A program made the translations under genes and the position numbers. The notes beneath the pieces are model-generated. The model worked only from the letters and a program-made list of their open reading frames with translations. It did not search any database and was not told where the DNA came from. Shown one piece after another: positions 48,755-57,750 of a stretch of DNA of 64,000 nucleotides. The DNA comes from JAFAYN01 sp963733105. GTDB taxonomy: Bacteria > Gemmatimonadota > Gemmatimonadetes > Longimicrobiales > Longimicrobiaceae. Within the stretch, counting starts at the first letter, position 1; every line of letters starts with the position of its first letter. The stretch lies in the NCBI GenBank assembly GCA_963733105.1, contig CAVTCB010000003.1, forward strand, positions 62,001 to 126,000, given 5' to 3'.

Positions 48755-49765
48755 CTAGAACGACACCTCCCGCTTCTCCTCCGCGGACCGGTACGCGGCC
48801 GTGAGGATGCGCATCAGCGCCACGTGCTCGACCGGGGCCGCGGCGTCGCGCGCGCCCCGCACGGTCTCCACGAAGTGCTGCAGCTCCTGCCGGTACGAGG
48901 CGGTGAACTGGTTCTCGCGGCCGGGGGGGAGCTGCGGGGTGACCTCCACCAGGCCCCGCTCCATGTCCTTGAAGACGGCGAGCGGGGCGAGGGAGCCCGA
49001 GCCCTCGGAGGCCAGGAGGTGGAGGAACTGGCGGTCGCGCTCGGCGAACAGGTTGGAGGTAACCTCCAGCCCGATCAGGCGGTCGCCGCCCAGGCGGAGC
49101 ATGAGCGCGGCGGAGTCCTCCACCTCGGCGCCGGGGGCGCGGTGGGTGTGCGCGGAGACGCGCTCGGCGACGGGGTAGTCCAGGAGCCAGAGGGCCAGGT
49201 CCAGCATCTGGATCCCCAGGTCCATGAGCGCGCCGCCCCCGGAGGCGCGGCGGTCGCGCCAGCTCCGGCGGGAGCGCCCCATCCCCCGGTTCAGCCACCC
49301 GGCCTTGAGGTAGAACACCTCGCCCAGCTCGCCGCCGGCGACGAAGGTGCGCAGGGCGGCGGCGTCGGGGCGGAAGCGCTGGTTCATGGCCACCAGGAGG
49401 CGCCCGTCGGCGCCGCTCTGCGCCAGGACGCGCTCCACCCCCTCGGCGGTGAGCGCGAGCGGCTTCTCGCAGAGCACGTACTTCCCGGCCTGGAGGGCCT
49501 GGACGGTGTGCTCCTCGTGGAGGTTGCTGGGGGTGCAGATGACCACGGCGTCGATGGACTCGTCGGCCCACACCTCGTCCTGGGAGCGGGGGACGTGGTC
49601 GATCCCGAAGCGGCCGGCGATCGTCTTCGCCTTGCGGTGGTCGGCGTCCACCACGGCGGCCACCTCCACCCCGCGCATCCGCGACAGGATGGGGAGGTGC
49701 ACCACCTGGGCGATGGAGCCGGCCCCGAGGACGGCGACGCGGACGGGGGGGCGGGCCGCGCTCAC
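48755..49765 (-). CDS. Gfo/Idh/MocA-family oxidoreductase
   Basis: NAD(P)-dependent dehydrogenase, 336 residues. The Rossmann start VRVAVLGAGSIAQVVHLPILSRM, the VDADHRKAKTIAGRFG segment, CTPSNLHEEHTVQALQAGKYVLCEKPLAL with the EKP motif, and the C-terminal GGGALMDLGIQMLDLALWLL with the conserved Asp and His-like positions are visible. The GTG start overlaps the stop of the outer-membrane gene as GTGA. Substrate is unknown. Confidence 0.9.
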   Translation of the reverse strand: MSAARPPVRVAVLGAGSIAQVVHLPILSRMRGVEVAAVVDADHRKAKTIAGRFGIDHVPRSQDEVWADESIDAVVICTPSNLHEEHTVQALQAGKYVLCEKPLALTAEGVERVLAQSGADGRLLVAMNQRFRPDAAALRTFVAGGELGEVFYLKAGWLNRGMGRSRRSWRDRRASGGGALMDLGIQMLDLALWLLDYPVAERVSAHTHRAPGAEVEDSAALMLRLGGDRLIGLEVTSNLFAERDRQFLHLLASEGSGSLAPLAVFKDMERGLVEVTPQLPPGRENQFTASYRQELQHFVETVRGARDAAAPVEHVALMRILTAAYRSAEEKREVSF

Positions 49766-50445
49766 CGGGCGCCTCCCCGGGCGGGGGCGCGCTGCGCGAG
49801 GGGCTGCGGGAAGAACCAGCTCGCGCCGATCCCGAGGCCGGCGTACTGCACGTCGCTGGCGAGGGTCCCGCGCGCCTCGGCGAAGATGCGCAGCGAGGAG
49901 CCCAGCGGGACCTCGGCCCCGGCCACCAGGTCGATCCCGGGGGAGATGGCGTCGAGCTGGTCCTCGACGAAGGTGCCGTCGATGAGCTCTCCGCGCCCGT
50001 TCAGGAGGTGCAGCGCCACGCCCGCGCCGGCGTAGGGGAGGAAGCCGGCGGCGGACTCGAAGGTGTAGTGCGCGTCCACGCCGATGGCGAGGTCGCTGAC
50101 CCGCACCTCCCCGAACTCGCGGAGGCAGTCGGTGCCCGACTCGCGGCAGAGCGCCAGGACGTTGCGGCGCAGGTCGTCCACCTCGCCCTCCTTGAGCCGG
50201 GAGGACCAGAAGGAGATCCGCGGGACGATGCGCACGCCGGGCCCCAGGAGCCCCAGGTCGGCGCGGGCGGCGAGGGCGAGGGTGCCCTCCACCTTCATGG
50301 GCCAGATCTGCCCCAGCTCCAGCCCCACGCCGCGGAAGGCCAGGTTCTCGTAGTCGTAGTCCTCCAGGCTCTGCGCGGCGGCGCGCCCGGGGAGGGCCGG
50401 CGCGGCGAGGGCGGCGAGGACGAGGAGCGCGGTCGGGAGTCGCAT
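49762..50445 (-). CDS. Outer-membrane beta-barrel-like protein
   Basis: A 227-residue protein with a signal peptide ending in PGRAAAQS (RLPTALLVLAALAAPALPG), followed by alternating amphipathic strands (VGLELGQIWPMKVEGTLALAARADL, IVPRISFWSSRL, FLPYAGAGVALHLL, SLRIFAEARGTL) and a final VQYAGLGIGASWFF, the pattern of small OMPs. A Cys pair (ALCRESGTDCL) is probably disulfide bonded. Function unknown. Confidence 0.78.
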   Translation of the reverse strand: MRLPTALLVLAALAAPALPGRAAAQSLEDYDYENLAFRGVGLELGQIWPMKVEGTLALAARADLGLLGPGVRIVPRISFWSSRLKEGEVDDLRRNVLALCRESGTDCLREFGEVRVSDLAIGVDAHYTFESAAGFLPYAGAGVALHLLNGRGELIDGTFVEDQLDAISPGIDLVAGAEVPLGSSLRIFAEARGTLASDVQYAGLGIGASWFFPQPLAQRAPARGGAR

Positions 50446-50470
50446 GGGCGTCTGGGGTCCGGGAGGAGGG

Positions 50471-51820
50471 TCAGTACAGGTCGCGGATCTCGGTCCCCGG
50501 GTAGTACGCCCGGAGGATGGTGCGATGTTCCTGCCCGGCCCGGGCGCGCCCCATGGCGCCCACCTGGCACATCCCGATCCCGTGCCCCCACCCGCCGCCG
50601 GTGGCGACCACCTCGGTGACGGCGCCGCCGGCTCCCTTGACCACCTCGACGTCCCACTTGGAGGAGTTGAGCGGGACGCCCGCGGGGGTGAGGAAGATCC
50701 AGCGGATGCGGTCCTTGCCCACGGTGAAGGTGGCGGTGGTGGTCTCGATGCGCAGGGCGCGGATGCGCCCGGAGGGGGTGCGCTCCAGCACGCGCATGCT
50801 CTTCACCTGCCCGACGGAGCGGACGCCCGGCGGGAGCGAGTCGCGGAGCGTGCGCCCCAGGATCTCGTTGATCTGCTGCGCGGTCCAGCGCTGCGTCCAG
50901 CGGAAGCGGGAGGAGGAGCGGTCGTACGCCTGCCCGCTCTCGTCGGTGTCCACCACGGAGACCAGGTACGGGACGGGGCGCTCGTTCCACACCTCCTCGA
51001 TGGCGGCGGTCTGCCCGGCGCAGGTGGAGTGGTAGTACGCCTCGATCGGCTGGCCGCCGAAGGTGACCACCTCGCCGGCGGTCTCCAGGACGGCGCGGGT
51101 GACGGGGTCGTGCTCGGCCTCGGCGCCGCCGTACACCTGGTCCTGCACGGTGGCGAAGACGTCGAAGCCCAGCTCGGCGCGCCGCCCCATGTACTTGACG
51201 GCGTAGGTGCGGGCGGCGACGGCCTGGGCCTTGGCGGCCTCCAGCAGCTCGGGCCCTACGCGCCCGATCTCCCGCGGGACGACGCCCAGGAGGTACGCCT
51301 CCATGTTGAGGGCGTTGACGGCGGTGACGCGGCCGGCGGGGCTCGTCTGGAGGAGGGCGTCGCCGCGGTACGGCTTGCCGCCCAGGAGGAGGCGCCCGCC
51401 GTCGGCGGGGCGGACCCGGAGCGGCCCCGTCCCGGAGGCGACCACGGAGCCGGCGGCGCTCGTGACGCGCACCTGGCCGCCGGAGCCGGCGGTGACGGTC
51501 AGGCGCTCGCCGGCGGCGGCGCGCCCCAGCGGCGCCTCGCCCTCGCCGCGCGAGATCTCCAGCCCGAGGGTGGAGGACAGCTCCACGCGCGGGGTGTCGA
51601 CCAGGACGCCGACGCGCACGCGGGGCGCGTCCTCGGGGATGGCGAGCACGGGCGGGGCCACGGGGGGCGCGGGAGGCTGCGCCACGGGGGGCGCGGCGGG
51701 CGGGGCCGCGGGGGGCGGCGCGGGGACGGGCGCGGGCCCGCTGGGCGGGGCGGTGCGCGGGCCGCAGGCGGCGAGGGCGAGCGCGGCGGCGGCCGCGAGC
51801 GGTCTAGCCCAGAGCCGCAC
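50471..51820 (-). CDS. SpoIID/LytB-domain lipoprotein
   Basis: After a lipoprotein signal (RPLAAAAALALAAC) and a Pro/Ala linker of about 45 residues comes the SpoIID domain: NMEAYLLGVVPREIG, LEAAKAQAVAARTYAVKYM, GQPIEAYYHSTCAGQTAAIEEVW and ATGGGWGHGIGMCQVGAMGRARAG. In sporulating Firmicutes SpoIID is a lytic transglycosylase; in Gram-negatives the domain also occurs without sporulation. GTG 51820 is preferred because GGGGAGG precedes it by six bases; it overlaps the hemL 3' end by 17 bases. Confidence 0.88.
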   Translation of the reverse strand: MRLWARPLAAAAALALAACGPRTAPPSGPAPVPAPPPAAPPAAPPVAQPPAPPVAPPVLAIPEDAPRVRVGVLVDTPRVELSSTLGLEISRGEGEAPLGRAAAGERLTVTAGSGGQVRVTSAAGSVVASGTGPLRVRPADGGRLLLGGKPYRGDALLQTSPAGRVTAVNALNMEAYLLGVVPREIGRVGPELLEAAKAQAVAARTYAVKYMGRRAELGFDVFATVQDQVYGGAEAEHDPVTRAVLETAGEVVTFGGQPIEAYYHSTCAGQTAAIEEVWNERPVPYLVSVVDTDESGQAYDRSSSRFRWTQRWTAQQINEILGRTLRDSLPPGVRSVGQVKSMRVLERTPSGRIRALRIETTTATFTVGKDRIRWIFLTPAGVPLNSSKWDVEVVKGAGGAVTEVVATGGGWGHGIGMCQVGAMGRARAGQEHRTILRAYYPGTEIRDLY

Positions 51821-53135
51821 GGAGCGCCTCCCCTGCCCTGCCGATGGTGTCCTCGACATCCTGGTCCGTGTGCGCGGTGGAGAGGAAGCCCGCTTCGAAG
51901 GCGGAGGGCGCGAAGAACACTCCGCGCCGCAGGCACTCGTGGAAGAAGCGGCGGAAGAGCGCGACGTCGCTCCGCTTGGCGTCGGCGAAGGTGCGGACCG
52001 GCCCTTCGGCGAAGAACACGCCCCACATGGAGCCGAGGCTCCCGCCGGTGGCCGGGACGCCGAGCGAGGCGGCGTTGGCGAGGAGCCCCTCGACCAGCCG
52101 CGCGGTGCGGCGCTCCAGCTCGGGGTAGGGGTCCTCGTCGCGGAGGACGCGGAGCTGCACGATCCCGGCGGCCATGGCGAGGGGGTTCCCGGAGAGGGTC
52201 CCCGCCTGGTAGACGGGCCCCAGCGGCGCGATGCGCTCCATGACGTCGCGCCGCCCGCCGTAGGCGCCCACGGGGAGCCCGCCGCCGATCACCTTCCCCA
52301 GGGTGGTGAGGTCGGGGCGGACGCCGAATCGCTCCTGCGCGCCGCCGGGGGCGACGCGGAACCCGGTCATCACCTCGTCGAAGACCAGGAGGGCGCCGTC
52401 CTCCCCGGTGATCGTCCGCAATTCCCGGAGGAACCCGTCCACGGGGGGGATGAACCCGGCGTTGCCGACGACGGGCTCCAGGATCACCGCGGCCACCTTC
52501 CCCGGGTGGGCGCGGAAGACCTCGCGCACCGCGTCGGCGTCGTTGAAGGGCGCCGTGAGCGTCAGCCCGGAGAGCGCTTCGGGGACGCCGGGGGAGTTGG
52601 GGAGGCCGAGGGTGGCGATCCCGGAGCCCGCCTTGACCAGGAAGGAGTCGCCGTGGCCGTGGTAGCACCCCTCGAACTTGAGGATCAGCTCCCGCCCGGT
52701 GAACCCGCGGGCGAGCCGCACGGCGGACATGGTGGCCTCGGTGCCGCTGCTGACGAAGCGGACCCTCTCCATGGAGGGGACGAAGTCGCGCACGCGCTCG
52801 GCCAGCTCCACCTCGCCCGGGGTGGGGGCGCCGTAGGAGGTGCCGCGGAGGGCGGCGTCGCGCACGGCCTCCACCAGGGCGGGGTGGGCGTGCCCCAGGA
52901 TGAGCGGCCCCCAGGAGAGGACGTAGTCCAGGTACTCGTTGCCGTCCACGTCCCGGATGCGCGCCCCCGCCCCGCTCTCCACGAAGAACGGCTCCCCGCC
53001 CACGGCGCTGAAGGCGCGCACGGGGGAGTTGACGCCCCCCGGCGTGACCTCCTGCGCCCTGCGGAACCACTCCCGCGACCGTCCGGACGGGAGCGTGGCC
53101 GGATTGTTGCCCTGTGCTGGTACAGTTTCGCTCAT
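51804..53135 (-). CDS. hemL: Glutamate-1-semialdehyde aminotransferase
   Basis: Makes 5-aminolevulinate for haem. 443 residues: the N-terminal REWFRRAQEVTPGGVNSPVRAF, FVSSGTEATMSAVRLARGFTGR, YHGHGDSFLVKAGSG, DEVMTGFRVAPGGAQE, and the PLP lysine in TTLGKVIGGGLPVGAYGG. ATG 53135 lies 23 bases from the plus-strand gene at 53159, so promoters of this divergent pair must overlap the coding regions. Confidence 0.96.
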   Translation of the reverse strand: MSETVPAQGNNPATLPSGRSREWFRRAQEVTPGGVNSPVRAFSAVGGEPFFVESGAGARIRDVDGNEYLDYVLSWGPLILGHAHPALVEAVRDAALRGTSYGAPTPGEVELAERVRDFVPSMERVRFVSSGTEATMSAVRLARGFTGRELILKFEGCYHGHGDSFLVKAGSGIATLGLPNSPGVPEALSGLTLTAPFNDADAVREVFRAHPGKVAAVILEPVVGNAGFIPPVDGFLRELRTITGEDGALLVFDEVMTGFRVAPGGAQERFGVRPDLTTLGKVIGGGLPVGAYGGRRDVMERIAPLGPVYQAGTLSGNPLAMAAGIVQLRVLRDEDPYPELERRTARLVEGLLANAASLGVPATGGSLGSMWGVFFAEGPVRTFADAKRSDVALFRRFFHECLRRGVFFAPSAFEAGFLSTAHTDQDVEDTIGRAGEALRAALG

Positions 53136-53158
53136 CACCTCACACTGGAGAAGCCATC

Positions 53159-53356
53159 ATGTCCAAGCGCCTGCTCGCCGTGCTCACCGCCCTCACCCTC
53201 GCCGGGACCGCCGCGGCCTGCGACGACAACGCCCAGGACCACGCCCAGGAAGCCGCCGAGGAGCGCCGCGAGGGCGACACCGAGAACGCCCGGGAGTCGA
53301 CCGAGGACGCCAAGGAGGACCTGGCCCAGGGCGACACCACCGAGCTGCGGAACTAG
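53159..53356 (+). CDS. Small acidic lipoprotein
   Basis: A 65-residue protein with a signal peptide and lipobox (LLAVLTALTLAGTAAAC) and an acidic mature part (DNAQDHAQEAAEERREGDTE). ATG 53159 follows CTGGAG. It is divergent from hemL and followed by a strong terminator within repeat family C. Similar short, negatively charged lipoproteins occur widely but without known function. Confidence 0.72.
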   Translation: MSKRLLAVLTALTLAGTAAACDDNAQDHAQEAAEERREGDTENARESTEDAKEDLAQGDTTELRN

Positions 53357-53368
53357 AGCGGCGGCCCT

Positions 53369-53423
53369 CACCCGGCTCGCCTTAGGCTCGCCACCCTCTC
53401 CCAATTCTGGGAGAGGGTTTTTT
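53369..53423 (+). terminator. Repeat family C copy 2 used as terminator
   Basis: CACCC, GGCTCG, CCTTAG, GCTCGCC and then the stem CCCTCTCCC, loop AATTCT, stem GGGAGAGGG, and TTTTTT (53394-53423). It is a textbook intrinsic terminator for the lipoprotein gene. The same architecture occurs at 42883 without the T-run. Confidence 0.85.
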
Positions 53424-53434
53424 GTCGTTAGCAG

Positions 53435-53585
53435 TTCCCGCAGTACCCCTCAAAAGATGTTCGGAGGGAGACACCGGGGCAGTTTCCGGTGGCTCACTCC
53501 GGGGCGGGGAGACTCGCGCCGTTTGCGAGGCTCACCGCCCCCGCGGAGGAGACCGGCGCTGTTTGCCGGGCTCCGGAGCGGCCCC
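53435..53585. repeat. Structured repeat family B, copy 2
   Basis: Also 151 bases. H1 stem CACCGG/CCGGTG with loop GGCAGTTT; H2 stem CTCGC/GCGAG with loop GCCGTTT; H3 stem CCGGC/GCCGG with loop GCTGTTT. Collars GAG, A and G, CTC and outer stems match copy 1. H1 gained one base pair while H3 lost one, so the total length is unchanged. It lies between the small lipoprotein gene and yajQ. Confidence 0.88.
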
Positions 53586-53596
53586 ACCTCCAGCAC

Positions 53597-54100
53597 TTAC
53601 GACCGGAAGTTCCCGAACTGCAGCTCGATCCCGAAGTCCTCCTGCTTCAGCTTCGCGATCACCGCCTGCAGCTCGTCGATGGACGGCGACTGCACCCGCA
53701 CCTCGTCCTCCTGGATCTGCGCCTGCACCTTCTTGAACCCCGAGTTCTTGATCGCCTTGACGATCTCCTTGGCCTTCTCCGTCGGGATGCCCTGGAGCAA
53801 GGTGATCTCCTGACGAGACTTCCCGCCGAACGCCTGCTCCACCGTCCCGTAGTCCAGGTTGCGGATCGGCACGCCGCGCTTGATCAGCTTGGACTGGAGC
53901 ACGTCGACCAGCGCCGTGAGCTTGTAGTCGTCGTCGGCGAGGAGCTTGAACTTCCCCTCCTTCCTGTCGAACTCCAGCTCGGCGGTGACGCCCTTGAAGT
54001 CGTACCGCTGCGCCACCTCCTTGGTGGCCTGGTTCACCGCGTTGTCGACCTCCTGGAGGTCCACCTTGGAGGTGATGTCGAACGTCGCGTTCTTGGCCAT
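53597..54100 (-). CDS. yajQ: YajQ-family nucleotide-binding protein
   Basis: A 167-residue tandem RRM-like fold: ATFDITSKVDLQEVDNAVNQATKE, YDFKGVTAELEF, LLADDDYKLTALVDVLQSKLIKRG, YGTVEQAFGGKSRQ and the C-terminal VQAQIQEDEVRVQSPSIDELQAVIAKLK. Members bind nucleotides, including c-di-GMP in Xanthomonas, a possible link with the EAL protein at 31652. A promoter lies at 54147. Confidence 0.93.
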   Translation of the reverse strand: MAKNATFDITSKVDLQEVDNAVNQATKEVAQRYDFKGVTAELEFDRKEGKFKLLADDDYKLTALVDVLQSKLIKRGVPIRNLDYGTVEQAFGGKSRQEITLLQGIPTEKAKEIVKAIKNSGFKKVQAQIQEDEVRVQSPSIDELQAVIAKLKQEDFGIELQFGNFRS

Positions 54101-54146
54101 CGGTCGCCGTGCCGGGTCGGGGTTTGGAGTCCGCCTTCGACCGCGG

Positions 54147-54174
54147 AATCTACAGGACGCCGCGCGCCGGGCAA
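54147..54174 (-). promoter_or_regulatory. Promoter of yajQ
   Basis: On the minus strand TTGCCC and TAGATT, spaced 16 bases, about 46 bases upstream of the ATG. Confidence 0.7.
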
Positions 54175-54186
54175 GCGCGCAAAGCG

Positions 54187-54218
54187 GAGCGGGCGGGCCG
54201 TCTCCGGCCCGCCCGCTC
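54187..54218 (-). terminator. Terminator after lolA
   Basis: GAGCGGGCGGGCCG pairs with CGGCCCGCCCGCTC around TCTC, followed on the minus strand by CGCTTTG. It lies four bases after the lolA stop. Confidence 0.75.
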
Positions 54219-54222
54219 GCGG

Positions 54223-55128
54223 TCACTGCTCGAACACCTGCGTCCCCCTGGGCGGTGAGAAGGCGAAGAGGGCGTCGGGGAGGGCGACGTTTCGCCGCAG
54301 GTTGCGGAACTCGATGCGCCGCACCGACTCGTTCTCCTCGGTCATCTCGAAGCGCCGCACGGCGTAGTCGTCGCTGTCCACCCAGATGCGGAGCTGCCGG
54401 TACGGCGAGGCCTGCCGCGGGACCAGGGTGATGACGTGCGTGCGGTGCCCGTCCACCGTCTCCTCGCCCCCCAGCCGCGAGCGGTAGCGCTCCACGGGGT
54501 TGCTGAGGAACTGGCGGTGCAGGTCCACCTGCTCGCTCCCGGCGGCGATGGAGGTCTTCATCACCTGCTTGGCGTCGCTGCTGGGGTAGTACATCCAGAA
54601 GTGCCGCCCGTCGGCCACGATGAGGTCGCCGGCGGGGTCGGAGAAGCGCATCAGGAAGCGGTCGGGGCGGCGCTGGTAGAGCTTGCCGCTGCTGCGGGTG
54701 TTCTGCCCCAGGAGGGGGACCCGGAGGTCCTGCACGAAGTCCGCCTGCATGGAGCGCACCTGGCGGTACGCGCTCTCGGTGCGGCGGAGGATCTGCTCGG
54801 CGCCGGCGTCGTCCCCGGGCGCCTCCGCGGCGGGGGCGGGCTGCGGGGACGTGCCCCCCGCGGCGGGCGCGGAGGCTCCCGCGGCCGGGGCGGCGGAGGG
54901 AGACGCCGGGGCGTCCGCGACGGCTTCGCCCGCGGCGGCCGGGGCCGCGCCCTCGGCCGCGGAGGCGCCCTCCAGCGCCACCTCCCGGCCACCGGCCGCG
55001 GGAGCCTGGGCGGCGGGGCGCGCGGCGGAGGCGGCGCCGTTCTGCACGGCGGCGTCCGACCTCCCGCACGCGGCGGCCGCGAGGGTGGCGATCAGGAGCG
55101 GGGAACGCAGGTCTGCTATGCGCTTCAT
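54223..55128 (-). CDS. lolA: LolA-like outer-membrane lipoprotein carrier protein
   Basis: Signal/lipobox SPLLIATLAAAAC and then about 95 residues of Ala/Pro/Gly linker, unusually long for LolA, which normally lacks a lipobox. The LolA domain follows: ILRRTESAYRQVRSMQADFVQD, GKLYQRRPDRFLMRF, GDLIVADGRHFWMYYPSSDAKQV, RIWVDSDDYAVRRFEMTEENESVRRIEF and PDALFAFSPPRGTQVFEQ. LolA ferries lipoproteins across the periplasm; this form would be tethered. It follows ftsK by 79 bases. Confidence 0.85.
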   Translation of the reverse strand: MKRIADLRSPLLIATLAAAACGRSDAAVQNGAASAARPAAQAPAAGGREVALEGASAAEGAAPAAAGEAVADAPASPSAAPAAGASAPAAGGTSPQPAPAAEAPGDDAGAEQILRRTESAYRQVRSMQADFVQDLRVPLLGQNTRSSGKLYQRRPDRFLMRFSDPAGDLIVADGRHFWMYYPSSDAKQVMKTSIAAGSEQVDLHRQFLSNPVERYRSRLGGEETVDGHRTHVITLVPRQASPYRQLRIWVDSDDYAVRRFEMTEENESVRRIEFRNLRRNVALPDALFAFSPPRGTQVFEQ

Positions 55129-55207
55129 CGGGCGAGTCCCGGGGGCGGTTCGGAGTTCGTTGTCGGACGGGGTGTTACCCGACCCCCGGGGAGGCGTTCC
55201 CGCCGCC

Positions 55208-57572
55208 TCACCCGGAGCAGACGCGGTCCAGCTCGGCGTGGTCCATCAGCACCTCGCGCGGCTTGGAGCCGTCGGGGGGGCCCAGCACGCCGGCGAAGTG
55301 GAGCTGGTCGATGACCCGCGCGGCGCGCCCGTAGCCGATGCGCAGCCTGCGCTGGAGGAGCGAGGTGGAGCCGCCCTGGTGCTGGATGCACAGCTCGGCG
55401 GCCTCGCGGAACAGGGCGTCGCGCTCCCCCATCTCCTCCTCGTCGGCGTCGGAGCCGTCGTCCTCCTTGGAGCGCACCTCGTCCAGGATGTTGGCCTCGC
55501 CGCGCGTGTGCTCGTCGGGGTCGCGCCCCTCGGCGATGGCCTGCTCGCGCCGGAGCCGGGCCTGCTCCCGGTACCAGTTCATGAGCTGCTCGGTCTCCTC
55601 GGTGGAGAGGTAGGCGCCCTGGATGCGGATGGGGTCGCTGCTCCCCGGGGGGAGGAGGAGCATGTCCCCGTTCCCCAGCAGGTTGTCGGCGCCGTTCTGG
55701 TCCAGGATGGTTCGCGAGTCCACCTTGGAGGAGACGCGGAAGGCGATGCGGCTGGGGAAGTTGGCCTTGATGAGCCCGGTGATGACGTTGACCGAGGGGC
55801 GCTGCGTGGCCAGGATCAGGTGGATGCCGATGGCGCGCGCCTTCTGCGCGAGGAGCGCGAGCGGCTTCTCCACGTCCCCCTGCACGGTCATCATCAGGTC
55901 GGCCAGCTCGTCGATGATGACCACGACGTAGGGGAGCGTCGCCCCCCTTGTAGAGCCAGCGGTCCGGGTCTCCCTCCTCCCCCGAGGCCTCGGGGGAGCG
56001 GACCACGACGCCGCTCTCCACGCGGCGGTTGAAGTCCTGGAGGTTGCGGACGCCGTTCACCGAGAGGAGCTCGTAGCGCCGCTCCATCTCCAGCACGGCC
56101 CACTTGAGCACCGTGGCGGCGTCGTTGTTGTCGGTGACGACGGGGTGGCGGAGGTGCGGGATGTCGTTGTAGACGCTCAGCTCCACCATCTTGGGGTCCA
56201 CCATCAGGAACCGCAGCGTCCGCGGCGTGTGCCGGTAGATGAGCGAGGTGATGATGGTGTTGACGCACACCGACTTCCCCGACCCGGTGGCCCCGGCGAT
56301 CAGGAGGTGCGGCATCTTCGCCAGGTCGGCCACGTGGCAGCGCCCGGCGATGTCCTTCCCCAGGGCGAGGGGGAGGAGCGCCTTGCTGGCGCGGAACTGC
56401 GGCGACTCGATGGTCTCGCGGAAGAACACCATCTCCGGCGAGGGGTTGGGGACCTCCACGCCGACGGCGCCCCGCCCCGGGATGGGGGCGACGATGCGGA
56501 TGGACTGCGCCTTCATGGCCAGCGCCAGGTCGGCGTCGAGCGAGGCGATGCGCGACACCTTGATCCCCGGCGCGGGGGACACCTCGAACTGGGTGACGGC
56601 GGGGCCGGTGGTGCGCCCCACGATCTCCCCCTCGATCTTGAAGGTGGCCAGCTTGTCCACCAGCACCTGCCCCAGCTTGTCCAGCTCCTCGCGGTTGCGG
56701 GCGTCGTCGCGCGCGGGGGGCGCGGTGAGGAGGAGGGTGGAGGGGAGGTCCTGGCTGAGCGGGTCGCCGCTGTCCGCGGGGAGGAGCTCGGTCTGCGCGT
56801 CCGCGACGGTCCTGGGGCGCGCCTGCGGCTTCGGCTTGGCCGTCTTCACGGCCGCGGCGGAGGGGGCCGCGGCCGGGAGGGGGGCGGCCGTCTCCTCCTC
56901 GTCGTCGTCCTCCTCCTCGTCGGCCAGGAACACCGTCGCGTCCGGGTCCTCTTCCTCCTCGTCGGGGACGGCGGCTCTGCGCGCGGGGAGCGGGATGCGC
57001 TTCGGGAGGATCTCCGGGATCACGGCCACCGTCTTCCCGGCGTGGCTCAGCGCCAGCCGCCCCCCGCCCACCATGCTGCGCACCGGGTTCCACCCGATGG
57101 TGGCGATGCACAGGGCGGCGAAGAGGAAGGAAAGGAGGAGCATGGAGCCCACCCCGCCCAGGAGGGTGGCGAGCGTCCCGCCGAGCGTCCCCCCCACCCA
57201 CCCCGCGGCGGTGGGGTCGGCCGCGGCGGCGTCGGTCAGCACCGCGGTGGAGGTGGCCACCAGGAGCCCGGTCCCCCCCAGGAGCGCGGTCCAGCGCAGC
57301 GCCGCCCCCTGCTCCACGCGCCCCAGCGCCACGGCGCCCCAGAGCGCGGGGAAGACGGGGAGGAGGAGCGCGGGGAGCCCCAGGAGCGCGAAGGCGCCCG
57401 CGGAGAGGTAGCGCCCCAGCACGCCCACCACGTTCCCGGTGGAGAACGTGCGGCTCCCCGCCTCGCCGAAGAGCGAGGGGGGGACGAAGCTGAGGAGAAG
57501 GAGGAGCGACAGGGCCAGGAGGGCGAGCCCCCACAGCTCCCGGCGCTGCCGGTCGTCCAGCGAAAACGGCAT
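55208..57572 (-). CDS. ftsK: DNA translocase FtsK/SpoIIIE with a +1 insertion
   Basis: Four or five N-terminal membrane helices (WGLALLALSLLLLLSFV, ALLGLPALLLPVFPALWGAVAL and others) and an acidic linker precede the motor: Walker A LIAGATGSGKSVCVN, MVDPKMVELS, the gamma domain at the end (QHQGGSTSLLQRRLRIGYGRAARVIDQLHFAGVLG) that reads KOPS. The frame breaks at 55943-55946, where a G-run is one base too long, in YKG-ATLPYVVVIIDELADLMM (Walker B). Repair gives 787 residues, normal. Promoter at 57642. Confidence 0.92.
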
Positions 57573-57641
57573 CGGGCGGTGGTGGTCGTGCGGTGGTGCG
57601 GAGAGGTGGGCCGCGTTCCTGCGATGTGCGGATCGGTCCTA

Positions 57642-57670
57642 AAGATACGGGCGCGCGGCGAAGATGCCAA
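57642..57670 (-). promoter_or_regulatory. Promoter of ftsK
   Basis: On the minus strand TTGGCA and TATCTT, spaced 17 bases, about 70 bases before the ATG. Confidence 0.72.
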
Positions 57671-57696
57671 CGGTGGCGGCCGCGGAAAGCGAAGAA

Positions 57697-57724
57697 GGCC
57701 CCCCGCGGCGGAACCGGGAGGGCC
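57697..57724 (-). terminator. Terminator after comB
   Basis: A GC stem (GGCCCTCCCGG with CCGCGGGGGGCC, some mismatch) followed by TTCTTCGCTTTCC on the minus strand. It ends the accB-comB operon. Confidence 0.6.
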
Positions 57725-57750
57725 CTCGGGAGCGCGGCGGAAGCCTCCGG

